Source: Olsenella sp. SW781
Lineage (GTDB): Bacteria; Actinomycetota; Coriobacteriia; Coriobacteriales; Atopobiaceae
Length of the DNA: 64,000 bases
Assembly: GCF_012027725.1 (NCBI RefSeq)
Contig: NZ_SJOU01000010.1
Span: 35,012 to 99,011, forward strand
Direction of reading: 5' to 3'
Below the pieces are notes generated by a model, which was not told where the DNA came from, did not search any database, and saw nothing but the letters and a program-made list of their open reading frames with translations. Positions 53,200-62,661 of this stretch are shown here, piece after piece; position 1 is the stretch's first letter; every line of letters starts with the position of its first letter. The position numbers and the translations under genes were made by a program.

Positions 53200-54429
53200 C
53201 TAGGCCGTCTCCACAATCGGCACGATGAGCTCGTTCGCACGGGCGAGAAGGTCGTGCATCTGCTCCTCGGTGTCAAAGCGGAGGAAGAGGATGCCGATCG
53301 CCTTGTTGGCGCCGTCGAAGCGCTCGACGCTCTGTCCGGGCTCCACGTACGTCACCTCGCGGTAGACGTGACGCTCGATCAGCGGGTCGAGCCTCGTTCC
53401 ACGATAGACGCCGTCCGTACGCGCATGGAGCACGTAGGTGGCGATGACGGCATCGCTCGCATCGAACGAGACGTCGAGGGAGGCATCCCCCATCGCACAG
53501 CGAACGTTGGCCTCCACGAGGTCGATGCCCGAGATGTCGGAGAGTTGCACCGGAATCATGTTCCCACCCGCACGCGCGCCGAGCTCCAGGAAGTACGGGA
53601 CGCCGTCCGGCCCCACGATGACCTCGACGTTGAACTCGCCAAAGCGGATGCCGAGACTACTCACGAGCGCCTGGACCTGCTCCCGCACGGCAGTGTCCTG
53701 CTCGCGCGAGAGACCCGAGGGGTAGATCTCCCCCACCGGGACCAGACCGCCGAGCTCCTCGTCGCGCAGGCACGACATGAGGCCCCAGAACGTCACCCTG
53801 CCATCGACGACAAAGACGTCGCCGCCCACGACGCGGGGGAACCCGTAGCTGATGTACTCCTCGAGCTCGAGAATCCCGTTGCGCGAGAAGCCGCGCGCCG
53901 CCTCGAGCGCGCCCTCAAGCGCGACAGAACCCAAGGACTCGAGCACGCTCACGCCCTTGGAGCCAGAGGAGTCCGTGGGTTTGAGCACCACAGGGAGATT
54001 CATTCCCTCGGCAGCCCTCGCAACATCCGCCGCAGAGCTCGAGGCCGGGACAGACGTCGACCGCGGGCAGGGAAAGCCCTGTTCGTGCAGATGGCGACGG
54101 AACAGGTGCTTCTCGCTCAGGACCTCCACGGCAGCAAGCGGGTTCGTGGGCAGGCCGAGCCGCTCTGCCACGTATGCGCATGTGAGAGCGGCCGGGTCCG
54201 ACGCATAGGCGAGGACGCCCGAGACGCCCTCCCGCTCGGCGATCCGGAGCATGAGCTCGCGGTCGGTCGTGCTCTCCTGGTAGAAGACGTCCGCGTGATA
54301 CTGACCGGGGTTGTCCGGCAGGTAGTCGCACAGCACCGTGCGATACCCCAGCCTCTTGGCGGCCTCGATGGCCACCACCTGCTGGCGGGAGCCGCCGAGC
54401 ATGAGTATCGATCTGGGCTCCCGTCCCAT
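53200..54429 (-). CDS. ATP-grasp carboxylate-amine ligase
   Basis: The product is 409 residues from the ATG at 54429 with GAGGTG upstream. It has the PurK/BioC-like preceding domain (SILMLGGSRQQVVAIEAAKRLG). The phosphate loop VVLKPTDSSGSKGVSVL follows, then VFVVDGRVTFWGLMS, and the metal site FGEFNVEVIVGPDGVPYFLELGARAGGNM. It resembles L-amino-acid ligases of the ATP-grasp superfamily. It is 16 bases downstream of another ATP-grasp gene and in a run with the RffA-type gene. A plausible role is coupling an amino acid to an amino sugar or precursor. Confidence 0.86.
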   Translation of the reverse strand: MGREPRSILMLGGSRQQVVAIEAAKRLGYRTVLCDYLPDNPGQYHADVFYQESTTDRELMLRIAEREGVSGVLAYASDPAALTCAYVAERLGLPTNPLAAVEVLSEKHLFRRHLHEQGFPCPRSTSVPASSSAADVARAAEGMNLPVVLKPTDSSGSKGVSVLESLGSVALEGALEAARGFSRNGILELEEYISYGFPRVVGGDVFVVDGRVTFWGLMSCLRDEELGGLVPVGEIYPSGLSREQDTAVREQVQALVSSLGIRFGEFNVEVIVGPDGVPYFLELGARAGGNMIPVQLSDISGIDLVEANVRCAMGDASLDVSFDASDAVIATYVLHARTDGVYRGTRLDPLIERHVYREVTYVEPGQSVERFDGANKAIGILFLRFDTEEQMHDLLARANELIVPIVETA

Positions 54430-54445
54430 CGTGCGCCCCACCTCG

Positions 54446-55654
54446 CTAGCGGACGATCGCGTTGCGGCGGAGCACCTCGTCCGCACCGAGGGCATCGATG
54501 ACGGCGAGCTTGTCGCGGAAGTACGTGGAGAGATACTCGTCCTCGTAGAAGGGCTGGAAGAACTGGAGGTACTTGCAGCCGGAGTGGGAGTTGATCTCTA
54601 TGACCTTGGGGCCCTTGTCCGTGAGGCAGATGTCATAGCCCAGGTACTCGAGCGGGTTCAGGCGCGCCGACATCTCCAGGGTCATGTCGACGACCTCCTG
54701 CCATCCTTCGAGCACACCCTCGGCGAGGTTGCCGGTATCGGGCGAGACGGGCGAGTCAACGTAGCGGTTGGCATAGAGGATGGTGCCTCTCCCGTACCAG
54801 CCCGTCTTCCAGTCGAACCACAGGTTGTAGTTGCCGTAGTCCGCCTTGGAGGGATAGCGGTAGTTGGTCTTGGAGTCATCCCCGTCCACGTCCATGGCGA
54901 TGCGGAAGTACGAGGCGCCAATGACCGGGTCCACCCCCGTGGGGTTGAAGACCTGCAGGCGCAGGTTGTTGATCACGGGGCTGATCTTGGCCATCTGCTC
55001 GGAGGGGTGCAGGAACTCGGTGAAGACGTAGTTGGGGTTCTTGTGCAGGAACTCGAGCACGCCCTCGGCCGAGGAGGGCTTGTTGTCCACGAGGTAGTCC
55101 CCGTCGACGTAGCTCAGCTTGTGGAAGCCCACGGTGCGCGAGCCGTTGCACGGCTTGCAGGCAAACTCGCCGACGGAGCGCAGCGTGTCCAGAAACGCCG
55201 CGTCACCGGACCTCATCGAGCTCTCGAGCAAGGGCAGCGGGCCCGAGGGGGTCGAGTAGTAGTAGTACTCGGGAAGGTACTTGTCGAGCGAGGTCCCGGA
55301 GAGCATGTACTTGAGCGTGAGCTTGTCGTTGATCCAGATGCGCTGCCAGGAGTTGAGGGGCCAGACACGCTGGTAGTCATAGTCAGAGAGGTAGTCGTCG
55401 AGGTTCTTCTCGCTGAGGTCGTAGGCGTAGGCCTGCTTGGCGCAGAAGCCATAGGAGTGCGCCCACTCCAGATAGTCCATGTCAAAGAGGCCCTCGTCGT
55501 AGCCATCGACGGCGTCGTGGTTAAAGCTCAGGGCGGCCTCGCCGGTGGGGGTGTTGCGCTCCTCCTCGAGGACCCTCAGATAGTCCTGCGCCCTCACGCG
55601 AGCAAAGCCGTCCTTGAGCAGCGCCTCGAACGTGTTGTCGACCTTCCGCGCCAT
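54446..55654 (-). CDS. Sugar-transfer-associated ATP-grasp protein
   Basis: The product is 402 residues. Its layout matches the ATP-grasp family found next to sugar transferases (ATPgrasp_ST): an N-terminal helical cap, WINDKLTLKYMLSGT, ACKPCNGSRTVGFHKL, FTEFLHPSEQMAKI, LRLQVFNPTGVDPVIGASYF, and the C-terminal metal-site segment CLTDKGPKVIEINSHSGCKYLQFFQPF. No membrane segment is present, so it should be cytoplasmic. It probably ligates a carboxylic acid to an amino group on a nucleotide- or lipid-linked sugar. It is encoded between the RffA-type aminotransferase and the second ATP-grasp gene, all on one strand. Confidence 0.85.
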   Translation of the reverse strand: MARKVDNTFEALLKDGFARVRAQDYLRVLEEERNTPTGEAALSFNHDAVDGYDEGLFDMDYLEWAHSYGFCAKQAYAYDLSEKNLDDYLSDYDYQRVWPLNSWQRIWINDKLTLKYMLSGTSLDKYLPEYYYYSTPSGPLPLLESSMRSGDAAFLDTLRSVGEFACKPCNGSRTVGFHKLSYVDGDYLVDNKPSSAEGVLEFLHKNPNYVFTEFLHPSEQMAKISPVINNLRLQVFNPTGVDPVIGASYFRIAMDVDGDDSKTNYRYPSKADYGNYNLWFDWKTGWYGRGTILYANRYVDSPVSPDTGNLAEGVLEGWQEVVDMTLEMSARLNPLEYLGYDICLTDKGPKVIEINSHSGCKYLQFFQPFYEDEYLSTYFRDKLAVIDALGADEVLRRNAIVR

Positions 55655-55690
55655 GGCAAACCTCCGGATTTCCGTCGCCCCGAGGGACGT

Positions 55691-56821
55691 CTAGTCAAAG
55701 AACGAGAGGACGGCGTCGATCACAGTCGCGCGATCCGCCTCGCTCAGCCCATAGTACAGGGGAAGACGAACGAGCCGCTCGCTCTCCCTCGTGGTGAACT
55801 CGTCCTCGCCGCTGAAGCGGCCGAACATCTCGCCCGCAGGCGAGCTGTGAAGCGGGATGTAGTGGAACACCGCCATGACGCCACGCTTCTTGAGGTGGGC
55901 GATGAGCGCCGAGCGCTCCTCGAGCGAGGCGCACTTGAGGTAGAACATGTGCGCGTTGTGCACACAGCCCTCGGGGACCACGGGAAGCTCTATGCGGCCG
56001 GCCTCCGCGAGGGGTCTCAGCGCCTCGTAGTAGGCATGCCAGGTGGCGAGGCGGTCGTCGTTGATTTTGTCCGCCTGCTCGAGCTGAGCCCAGAGGTAGG
56101 CAGCATTGAGGTCACTCTGCAGGTAGGAGCTGCCACGGTCCACCCAGGTGTACTTGTCCACCTGGCCGCGGAAGAAGCGCTGGCGGTTGGTGCCCTTCTC
56201 GCGGATGATCTCCGCACGCTCGATGAAGCGCGGGTCGTTGATGACGATGGCGCCGCCCTCCCCCATCGAGTAGTTTTTGGTCTCATGGAAGGAGTAGCAG
56301 CCGAAGGTGCCGATGGTCCCGCAGGCGCGTCCCTTGTACGTGCTCATGACGGCCTGGGCGGCGTCCTCCACCACGATCAGGTTGTGACGGCGGGCGATCT
56401 CCATGATCGTGTCCATCTCACAGGCAACGCCGGCGTAGTGCACGGGAATGATAACGCGCGTGCGCTCGGTGATGGCAGCCTCGATCTTGTTCTCGTCCAG
56501 GTTCATGGTATCCGGGCGCACGTCGACGAAGACCAGCGTGGCACCCATGGCCTGGAAGGCGGTCGCCGTGGAGGAGAAGGTGAAGCTCGGCAGGATAACC
56601 TCGTCGCCCGGCTTGAGGTCGCACAGGACCGCCGCCATCTCCAGCGCCGCCGTACCGCTCGTGGTGAGCAGCACCTTCTCCGCGTTGAAGCGCTCCTCCA
56701 TCCAGGCGTGGCACTTCCGGGAGAACGGGCCGTCGCCACAAATCTTGTGGTTGACCTCCGCCGCCTCGCGGACGTAGTCCATCTCGGTGCCCACGTAGGG
56801 CGGAACGTTGAAATCAATCAT
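55691..56821 (-). CDS. rffA: dTDP-4-amino-4,6-dideoxygalactose transaminase (WecE/RffA type)
   Basis: The product is 376 residues, the same length as E. coli WecE, from the ATG at 56821 with GGAG upstream. The match to WecE runs from end to end: FNVPPYVGTEMDYV, CGDGPFSRKCHAWMEERF, VLLTTSGTAALEMAA, VIIPVHYAGVACEMDTIM, VVEDAAQAVMSTYKG, YSFHETKNYSMGEGGA (Schiff-base Lys in TKN), EKGTNRQRFFRGQVDKYTW and VFHYIPLHSSPAGE. It transfers an amino group from glutamate to dTDP-4-keto-6-deoxyglucose, giving dTDP-Fuc4N. The dTDP-glucose synthase and dehydratase genes are not in this window. It points to a 4-amino-6-deoxy sugar in the glycan. Confidence 0.93.
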   Translation of the reverse strand: MIDFNVPPYVGTEMDYVREAAEVNHKICGDGPFSRKCHAWMEERFNAEKVLLTTSGTAALEMAAVLCDLKPGDEVILPSFTFSSTATAFQAMGATLVFVDVRPDTMNLDENKIEAAITERTRVIIPVHYAGVACEMDTIMEIARRHNLIVVEDAAQAVMSTYKGRACGTIGTFGCYSFHETKNYSMGEGGAIVINDPRFIERAEIIREKGTNRQRFFRGQVDKYTWVDRGSSYLQSDLNAAYLWAQLEQADKINDDRLATWHAYYEALRPLAEAGRIELPVVPEGCVHNAHMFYLKCASLEERSALIAHLKKRGVMAVFHYIPLHSSPAGEMFGRFSGEDEFTTRESERLVRLPLYYGLSEADRATVIDAVLSFFD

Positions 56822-56921
56822 GCATATCTCCAAGCACAGAGCGTGAAAAGCGCCAACAGCAACACAGTCATAGGGTAGCGCTTCGAGGCCCCCCCGGGCC
56901 ACGCCACGGGCGGGCACTCAA

Positions 56922-58829
56922 TCAGAACGCAGACACAAACCCCACGTAAGTCACCAGACACATGAGCACGAGCTCGCCGACATAGAACACTCCGGCCACC
57001 GACTCTCTGGGAACGGCCCTAATTCGTCGCCCAGAGTTGAGGAGGAAGAGGAAGATGGGGATGAAGCATGGGAGCATATAGCGCCACTGGACACCAGAGA
57101 TGTACTCGGATCCGACCGGCGTGAAATCGATGTAAAGCGCAAGCGCGATCAAGAAAAGAGCCGAGAGCGATCCCACCACCACGGCAACCTTTAGAAGGCC
57201 GCCAGAAAGCGGCCCATCATCCCGAGGGTTGCGATCAAGGAAGGCGAGGACAAGGACGAGGCAGAGCGTCAGGAGGCCAAAATAGGCAGGCGTCTCATAG
57301 AGGTAGGGGAAGAAGGAGGAAGTCATCTCCTCGAGCGGGGACGCAAAGAGGAACTCGCCCAAGAACGATGCGAATATGACCATATAGCCGAGGGGGTCAC
57401 TAAGTATGAACCCGACCTGACTACCATGCTCGACGTTGTCGCCGCCCCGCGAATCTCCCCCCGAGCCGTCGGACATGAGGAAGGGCAGCGCGAAGGTCAT
57501 GAGCAGGAAGAGAACGCAGAGTACCGCCGAGACCCGCCACAGAGCCCTTCTTCGGGGATCACGAATGAGTTCACGGGGAGCTAAGAAGAATACCAGCGCT
57601 ATCGGGAATACGACCGCCTTTACGAGCGCCCCGAGCACAAACGAGGAGTAGATGGTGAACATCTCGAAGCCGGACATCTCGCCGTCGCGACGCTGGAGCG
57701 CCGCCGCGTACCAGATGAACGAGCCGCTGATGAGCGCATAGCACCACGGGTCATACGAGAAGTTCGCGGACATGAGCAGCGGGGTGGGCAGCAACGCCAG
57801 GGCGCCAGCGAGAGCCTTGCCGCTCCTCAGGCGCCGGATGGCACAGAAGAACACATATACGTAGAAAAGCATGGACGTCAATCGGGCGAGGAAGTACTGT
57901 CCCAGACAATCTAGGTGCAGCAGCCTCCCCAACCACAGCCCGACGGCGTTGGGAATGTACCCGACACGATTGAACGCTAGGTAACTATCGGAGACCGGGG
58001 ACTCGAAGCCCTGATAACGTGTGACGTCCTTGCCGTCGAGCGCACGCAATATCTCCTTCGCATATGCGTCCGAGGAGACGTCCTGCTTTGGCTGCCAAAC
58101 CGCCGGGAGATTGCCGTCAATCAGGTCCTCGACGTCATAGAGGCCCAGCTCTAGAACTCCCGGGACGGACATCATTACCTCGTCGGCTGCCGTGTACTCG
58201 GCGTTCACCACATACGAGACGTTGATGGCGTTGCGAATGTGCACGTTTCCGTCCCACGAGACCAGGGCGACGACGGGCATGCAAACACAGAACAGCGTCC
58301 CGAACGAAAGAGCGATTGCCAGGAAACCGTACTCGAGGTGAGCGAGGAAGTGCCGGCGATTCCATGCGAGAAGGGCGATGAGGAACGCGATCACGGCCGG
58401 AATGGCCACATAGCGATAATCCCAGACAAAGCCGTCCATCATCGAAAACACGAGTGCCGAAAGCGCGGCGGCAGCCAGTCCGACGAGGACCGGAACCGCA
58501 CCGTTTTGGACCAAGGAGCACCACGTACTTCCACCCCGTTGGGAAAGGCGAGCCCTGAGCGAAAGCAGCTCGCCGGCAGAGACCCCCCATGCTCGATAGA
58601 AGACGAGGGCAAGGATCAGGCAGAAGAAGATGACGATGCGCGTCGGGGACCAGTCGGAGGGCGACAGGAAGGATGCCGTACGAGAGCCCATGAGCGTGCC
58701 GAATTCCAGAAGCAGCGCCAGCGCGGCGCTCTCGAGCACCATGAGGGCAAGCCGGCATGCCGGCACCCTCAGACGCTCGGCAGATGGTCGCTCCTCCAGC
58801 TCATTCACCTTCAGATGCTTCGCAGCCAC
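56922..58829 (-). CDS. DUF2142 polytopic membrane protein
   Basis: The product is 635 residues from a GTG at 58829 with GGAGGGG seven bases upstream. It has about 12 hydrophobic segments and a large extracytoplasmic loop (NAINVSYVVNAEYTAADEVMMS to YLAFNRVGYIPNAVGLWLGR). The pattern matches DUF2142, whose members are GT-C-like proteins in teichoic-acid and glycan loci. It may use a polyprenyl-phosphate sugar as donor at the outer membrane face, with the short GT2 at 46641 as a candidate maker of such a donor. It is divergent from the YfhO gene. Confidence 0.84.
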   Translation of the reverse strand: MAAKHLKVNELEERPSAERLRVPACRLALMVLESAALALLLEFGTLMGSRTASFLSPSDWSPTRIVIFFCLILALVFYRAWGVSAGELLSLRARLSQRGGSTWCSLVQNGAVPVLVGLAAAALSALVFSMMDGFVWDYRYVAIPAVIAFLIALLAWNRRHFLAHLEYGFLAIALSFGTLFCVCMPVVALVSWDGNVHIRNAINVSYVVNAEYTAADEVMMSVPGVLELGLYDVEDLIDGNLPAVWQPKQDVSSDAYAKEILRALDGKDVTRYQGFESPVSDSYLAFNRVGYIPNAVGLWLGRLLHLDCLGQYFLARLTSMLFYVYVFFCAIRRLRSGKALAGALALLPTPLLMSANFSYDPWCYALISGSFIWYAAALQRRDGEMSGFEMFTIYSSFVLGALVKAVVFPIALVFFLAPRELIRDPRRRALWRVSAVLCVLFLLMTFALPFLMSDGSGGDSRGGDNVEHGSQVGFILSDPLGYMVIFASFLGEFLFASPLEEMTSSFFPYLYETPAYFGLLTLCLVLVLAFLDRNPRDDGPLSGGLLKVAVVVGSLSALFLIALALYIDFTPVGSEYISGVQWRYMLPCFIPIFLFLLNSGRRIRAVPRESVAGVFYVGELVLMCLVTYVGFVSAF

Positions 58830-58982
58830 TGTGCAGCCCCTCCAGACAGACGGAACGAAGGCGCCCCGGGAACCCGGCGTGGGGGACGCACCTCGCAGTC
58901 CAATCTAGCATAGAGCCAGGGCGACATCCGAGTATCATTGAGCGTACCCGACTGTAGTAGTTTTTCCTTCCCCGGAGGGCAC

Positions 58983-61436
58983 ATGGACTGGCCCCGATAC
59001 GCACACCTTCTCATCGCAGCACCAATCGCCGTGGTGCTCGCACTCGTCTTTGCCCGACTCACGCCGCGACTCTCCTCGAGGGAGCTCAAGGTTGGCCGCC
59101 TTGAGACCGTTCTGCTCGCCAGCGTAATCATACTGAGTCTTTTCACCGTATACGGCCGCATCTACCTCGGCGACGCCACATTTGCCTATTGGGACACGGG
59201 CTCGGACACCATCGAGCAGTACGTGCCCTTCTATGTGAACCTCATCGACAACGTGCGTGAGGGCCAGGCTGGCTTCTGGAACTTCGAGTTTGGCCTGGGG
59301 ACGAGTGCGCTCAACTACCAGTCGTGGCTGCTCGATCCTTTTAACCTCGTGCTCGTTCCCCTCGGCGTGGTGCTGGGGGATGCCGCAATCGCCCCCCTGC
59401 TCGTCTTTGTCCAGTCGCTCAAGGTCCTCGTCTCGGGCCTGCTCTTCGACCGTCTGCTCACGCGCCACTGCGAGACCCCGCTCGCCCGAATCCTGGGGTC
59501 GGCGATCTTCTCGTTTGGCGGATACCTCATGCTCTGGGGCCAGCACTACTGGCTCGGCTCCGCCTATGTGCTGTTCGTGGTGGTCATACTTGCTGTCGAG
59601 CGACTGCTCGACCGATGGGGCATCGGACGCTGCATCTGCCTTGCGCTGGCGACGGCAGTCTGTCTCATCTGGAGCGTCTACTGCGGCTACATGGTGCTGC
59701 TCGCCTCGGGCATCTATGCGCTCGTCCGCATCCCCGTCTTCTCGCGGGGCGAGGGCGTCAAGGGCTATCTCAGGCTGCTCGGGAGGCTGGTCGCGCCGGT
59801 CATTTGCGGCTGCCTGCTCGCCGGCATAGCGCTCGTACCCTATGCGGCCTTCCTTCTGGGCGAGTCGAGCCGCGTCACCAGCGGCGAGCAGGCGTCGCTC
59901 GCCCAGCGCATGCTGACAGACGCCTCACTCGTTCCGCTAAGCTGGATTCCCGCGATCTTGAGCCGGCTCCTTGGCAGCGGTCTCATAACGAGCGGCGCCG
60001 CGTTCCCCGAGGGCCTGGTCGCCGCGACGGAGCGCTTTAGGTACGTGAACTGCTACGAGTTTGTCATGCTCGGCTTCTCGGCAGGTGCGATCATCCTCTT
60101 AGGGCAGTTCCTTCACTGGCTGGTGCGCGAAGCGGATGTGCGCACGCGGGTCCTGTGCGCCATGGCGGCGGCGCTTGTTGTGCTCTACCTTGTGAGCTTC
60201 TTCCTCCCCTCCCTCTTCAACGTCTTTGTGGCGCCCAAGTACCGCAGCGCCTTCGCACTCTCGGTCCCCCTGTGCGCAGCGTGCGCCGTGGGCTTTGAGC
60301 GCCGGATGGTGCTCGGTCGGCCCTCGACCTCCGCGCTTGCCGCCTCGGCCCTGGCGAGCCTGCTCGTATTGGGCTGGTCGTTTACCAACAGCGTCGACGG
60401 CAGGCTCCTCTGCGCGTTCTCCGCCCTCGTCGTGGTCGCCCTCGCCCTGCTGGGCCTCGGCCTGCGACACAAGAGGGCGTGCGGTGCCATGCTGGCCGCC
60501 ATCTGCCTCGCACTCGTGAGCTCGAGCGTCGCGGACGCCTTCTTTGTCACCAACAACCGGGCGCTCTGCTCCCCCACCGACTTCCCGGGCGCCTCGCAGC
60601 CCTCCAAGGACGCGGACACGACGGCTGCACTCGCATGGATCGCCTTACAGGACGACGGGTTCTGCCGCGTGGAGAAGCTCTACTCGGACTGGACGCGCCT
60701 CTCGGACGGCCTTATCGAGCACTATCCGGGGGTGGCCTCCTACAACTCAACCCTCGACAGTGACGTCGAGGAGTTCTACGAGATGCTCTGGCCCGGAATG
60801 ATCGGCGGCGGATCCGCGTACCAGGCCTACGTGGACGATCCCAACCACCCGACCCTCCTCAACCTTCTGGGCGTACGCTACCTGCTCTCGAAGGAACCCC
60901 TCGACTATGACTGGTGCACCCTCGTGCACCAGGAGGGCGAGGTTCACGCCTACCGAACCTCCTCGGAGGACTTCCTCACGTCCTCCACGCAGATGCTCTC
61001 GGAGACGGACGCCGGCTCGCTGCCAGACGCAGCGGATCGTGAGGCAAAGCTGGGCGATGCGCTCATCGTGCCCGACGAGGTCGCCGACGCCCATGAGGGA
61101 GAGAGCTTCTCGGCGTCCGTGCGCACCGAGACGGGCAAGACGACGCCCGCCTCCCTGGAGACCGCAGTGAGCAGCGCTACGGACGCGCTCGTCTGCATCC
61201 CGGTCCCCAACACCTCGGGCTGGAGCGTCACCATCGACGGGCAGGAGACCGAGACCTTCCGTGCGGGCTACGGTTTCATCGGCGTGATCGTGCCCGCGGG
61301 CGAACACCGGCTGGAGGCCTCCTACACCCCCGACGGTCTTGGTGCGGGTGCCGCCCTCACCGCTGCTGGCGTGCTGGGCCTGGCCATCTGTGTCTCAGGG
61401 CATCTCTGGCTCGAGAGAAGGGCGATGCAGGCCTAG
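58983..61436 (+). CDS. YfhO-family membrane protein
   Basis: The product is 817 residues from the ATG at 58983, with CCGGAGGGC directly upstream. It has about 12-14 hydrophobic segments, an early extracytoplasmic acidic loop (AYWDTGSDTIEQYVPFYVNL, the GT-C-type DxD region) and a C-terminal soluble beta domain (VCIPVPNTSGWSVTIDGQE, VPAGEHRLEASYTPDGLG). This is the YfhO layout. YfhO proteins glycosylate lipoteichoic or other wall polymers in Firmicutes using polyprenyl-phosphate sugars. Its last four bases overlap the convergent acyltransferase gene. Confidence 0.87.
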   Translation: MDWPRYAHLLIAAPIAVVLALVFARLTPRLSSRELKVGRLETVLLASVIILSLFTVYGRIYLGDATFAYWDTGSDTIEQYVPFYVNLIDNVREGQAGFWNFEFGLGTSALNYQSWLLDPFNLVLVPLGVVLGDAAIAPLLVFVQSLKVLVSGLLFDRLLTRHCETPLARILGSAIFSFGGYLMLWGQHYWLGSAYVLFVVVILAVERLLDRWGIGRCICLALATAVCLIWSVYCGYMVLLASGIYALVRIPVFSRGEGVKGYLRLLGRLVAPVICGCLLAGIALVPYAAFLLGESSRVTSGEQASLAQRMLTDASLVPLSWIPAILSRLLGSGLITSGAAFPEGLVAATERFRYVNCYEFVMLGFSAGAIILLGQFLHWLVREADVRTRVLCAMAAALVVLYLVSFFLPSLFNVFVAPKYRSAFALSVPLCAACAVGFERRMVLGRPSTSALAASALASLLVLGWSFTNSVDGRLLCAFSALVVVALALLGLGLRHKRACGAMLAAICLALVSSSVADAFFVTNNRALCSPTDFPGASQPSKDADTTAALAWIALQDDGFCRVEKLYSDWTRLSDGLIEHYPGVASYNSTLDSDVEEFYEMLWPGMIGGGSAYQAYVDDPNHPTLLNLLGVRYLLSKEPLDYDWCTLVHQEGEVHAYRTSSEDFLTSSTQMLSETDAGSLPDAADREAKLGDALIVPDEVADAHEGESFSASVRTETGKTTPASLETAVSSATDALVCIPVPNTSGWSVTIDGQETETFRAGYGFIGVIVPAGEHRLEASYTPDGLGAGAALTAAGVLGLAICVSGHLWLERRAMQA

Positions 61437-62560
61437 TCCAGCGGCGTCGTTAGCGCCCTGGCGATGCGCTCGCCGGCGTCTCTCATGCGCCGCGCGTAGC
61501 CCGTTCTCTTCTCGACGGTGTCAAGCAGGATGGAGAGCACCAGCGAGGCAACCGTGAGCACAAGAAGGATGACAACGGGATAGCGGAACGAATAGAAGAA
61601 GTCGAGGAAGTAATACGAGTAGAGCAGCGTGTGCGTGAAGAATATGTTTGCCGAGTGCCTGCCGAGAAACGCCGCCGCGGTCGAGAGAACGGGAACGTTG
61701 GCAAGGTAGGTCATGACAATCATGCACAGCAGCAGCGCGAGCAGCGCGTCAACAAGGCCCAGATAGTTGTAGCTCATGCGAAACGGCAGCAGGACGCAGA
61801 ACAGGGCGACGGCAAGCAGCGTCTTGGCCGCAGCGGCTCCGCGACGACCGTCACCGAGCTGCCCCCACCAGACGAACAGCTGACGGTCCGAGCAGAAGAC
61901 GCCCAGGAGATAGCTCGTTATGTAGAGGTCGTACGGTGCGCATACCCCAAAGAACACGAGCACCAGCGGCACGCACGCGAGCACGAAGGCAGAGCCGAGC
62001 CGTCGCACGGCGAGCATGACCGGCGACAGAAGGAAGATGAGGACGATCGCGAGGGTCATGTACCACCACGTTGGGTTGAGCGTAGGGGTACCCATGAGGT
62101 TGGCGAGGCCAAGGGCATCAACGAGCCCTTGTGCGAGCGTAGCCCGGATACCGGGCCCGTAGACGTCGAGCGGACTTCTCCCCAGAGGGCCGCAGACGAG
62201 GGCGAGTACGAACACGGGCCAGAACCTGGCCATGAGGTTCCACCACCGTGTGATAGCGAAGCGACCCAGCTCGCCGTCACTAGGAGTCTGCCCCTCGTAC
62301 CGAGCTCGAAACGTCGACGCGAGACCGTAACCGGTTATGAATACGAAAACTGCGACGCAGAGCTTGCAGAGCAGGGCAATCGACGTCACCTGGTCACCCG
62401 TTAGGGGGAAGTAGTCGACAGCATGGCCCTCGTACTCGGGATAGTCGTTGAACAGGTGATGGAACAGCAGCATGAGGACGGCTAGGCCCTTGCAGATGTC
62501 CGAGTGGAACCTCGTGAACTCGTGCGAGTCAGCCCTACCCTGCTGCGCGTACTCCGCCAT
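61433..62560 (-). CDS. Acyltransferase-3 family membrane protein
   Basis: The product is 375 residues from the ATG at 62560, with GGGAGGG upstream. It opens with FHSDICKGLAVLMLLFHHLFNDY, the standard acyltransferase-3 start that holds the active histidine, followed by about ten hydrophobic segments. Members add acetyl or succinyl groups to sugars of surface polymers or peptidoglycan. The arginine near the second segment (FRARYEGQ, then RWWNLMARFWPVF) fits. A longer in-frame start at 62749 would run into the transpeptidase gene. It overlaps the YfhO gene by four bases, convergent. Confidence 0.86.
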   Translation of the reverse strand: MAEYAQQGRADSHEFTRFHSDICKGLAVLMLLFHHLFNDYPEYEGHAVDYFPLTGDQVTSIALLCKLCVAVFVFITGYGLASTFRARYEGQTPSDGELGRFAITRWWNLMARFWPVFVLALVCGPLGRSPLDVYGPGIRATLAQGLVDALGLANLMGTPTLNPTWWYMTLAIVLIFLLSPVMLAVRRLGSAFVLACVPLVLVFFGVCAPYDLYITSYLLGVFCSDRQLFVWWGQLGDGRRGAAAAKTLLAVALFCVLLPFRMSYNYLGLVDALLALLLCMIVMTYLANVPVLSTAAAFLGRHSANIFFTHTLLYSYYFLDFFYSFRYPVVILLVLTVASLVLSILLDTVEKRTGYARRMRDAGERIARALTTPLD

Positions 62561-62612
62561 ATGCCCTCCCACTACCAATAACACTCGATACGAGACATGG
62601 TAGCGCATAAGA

Positions 62613-62638
62613 ATGGGCGCCCCGCAAGGGGCACCCAT
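62613..62638 (-). terminator. Intrinsic terminator after the L,D-transpeptidase gene
   Basis: Eleven-base arms (62613-62623 and 62628-62638) pair with one G-U wobble around GCAA/TTGC. On the minus strand they are followed by TCTTATG. The hairpin lies 24 bases past the transpeptidase stop and before the acyltransferase gene. Confidence 0.6.
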
Positions 62639-62661
62639 CTGGCAATTACTCTGTCCCGCCC

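Noticed and set aside
54338..56878. An 846-residue plus-strand open frame
   Set aside because: It lies antisense to two ATP-grasp/RffA-type genes with end-to-end family matches. Composition is Val/Gly/Asp/Arg-rich and no motif is found.
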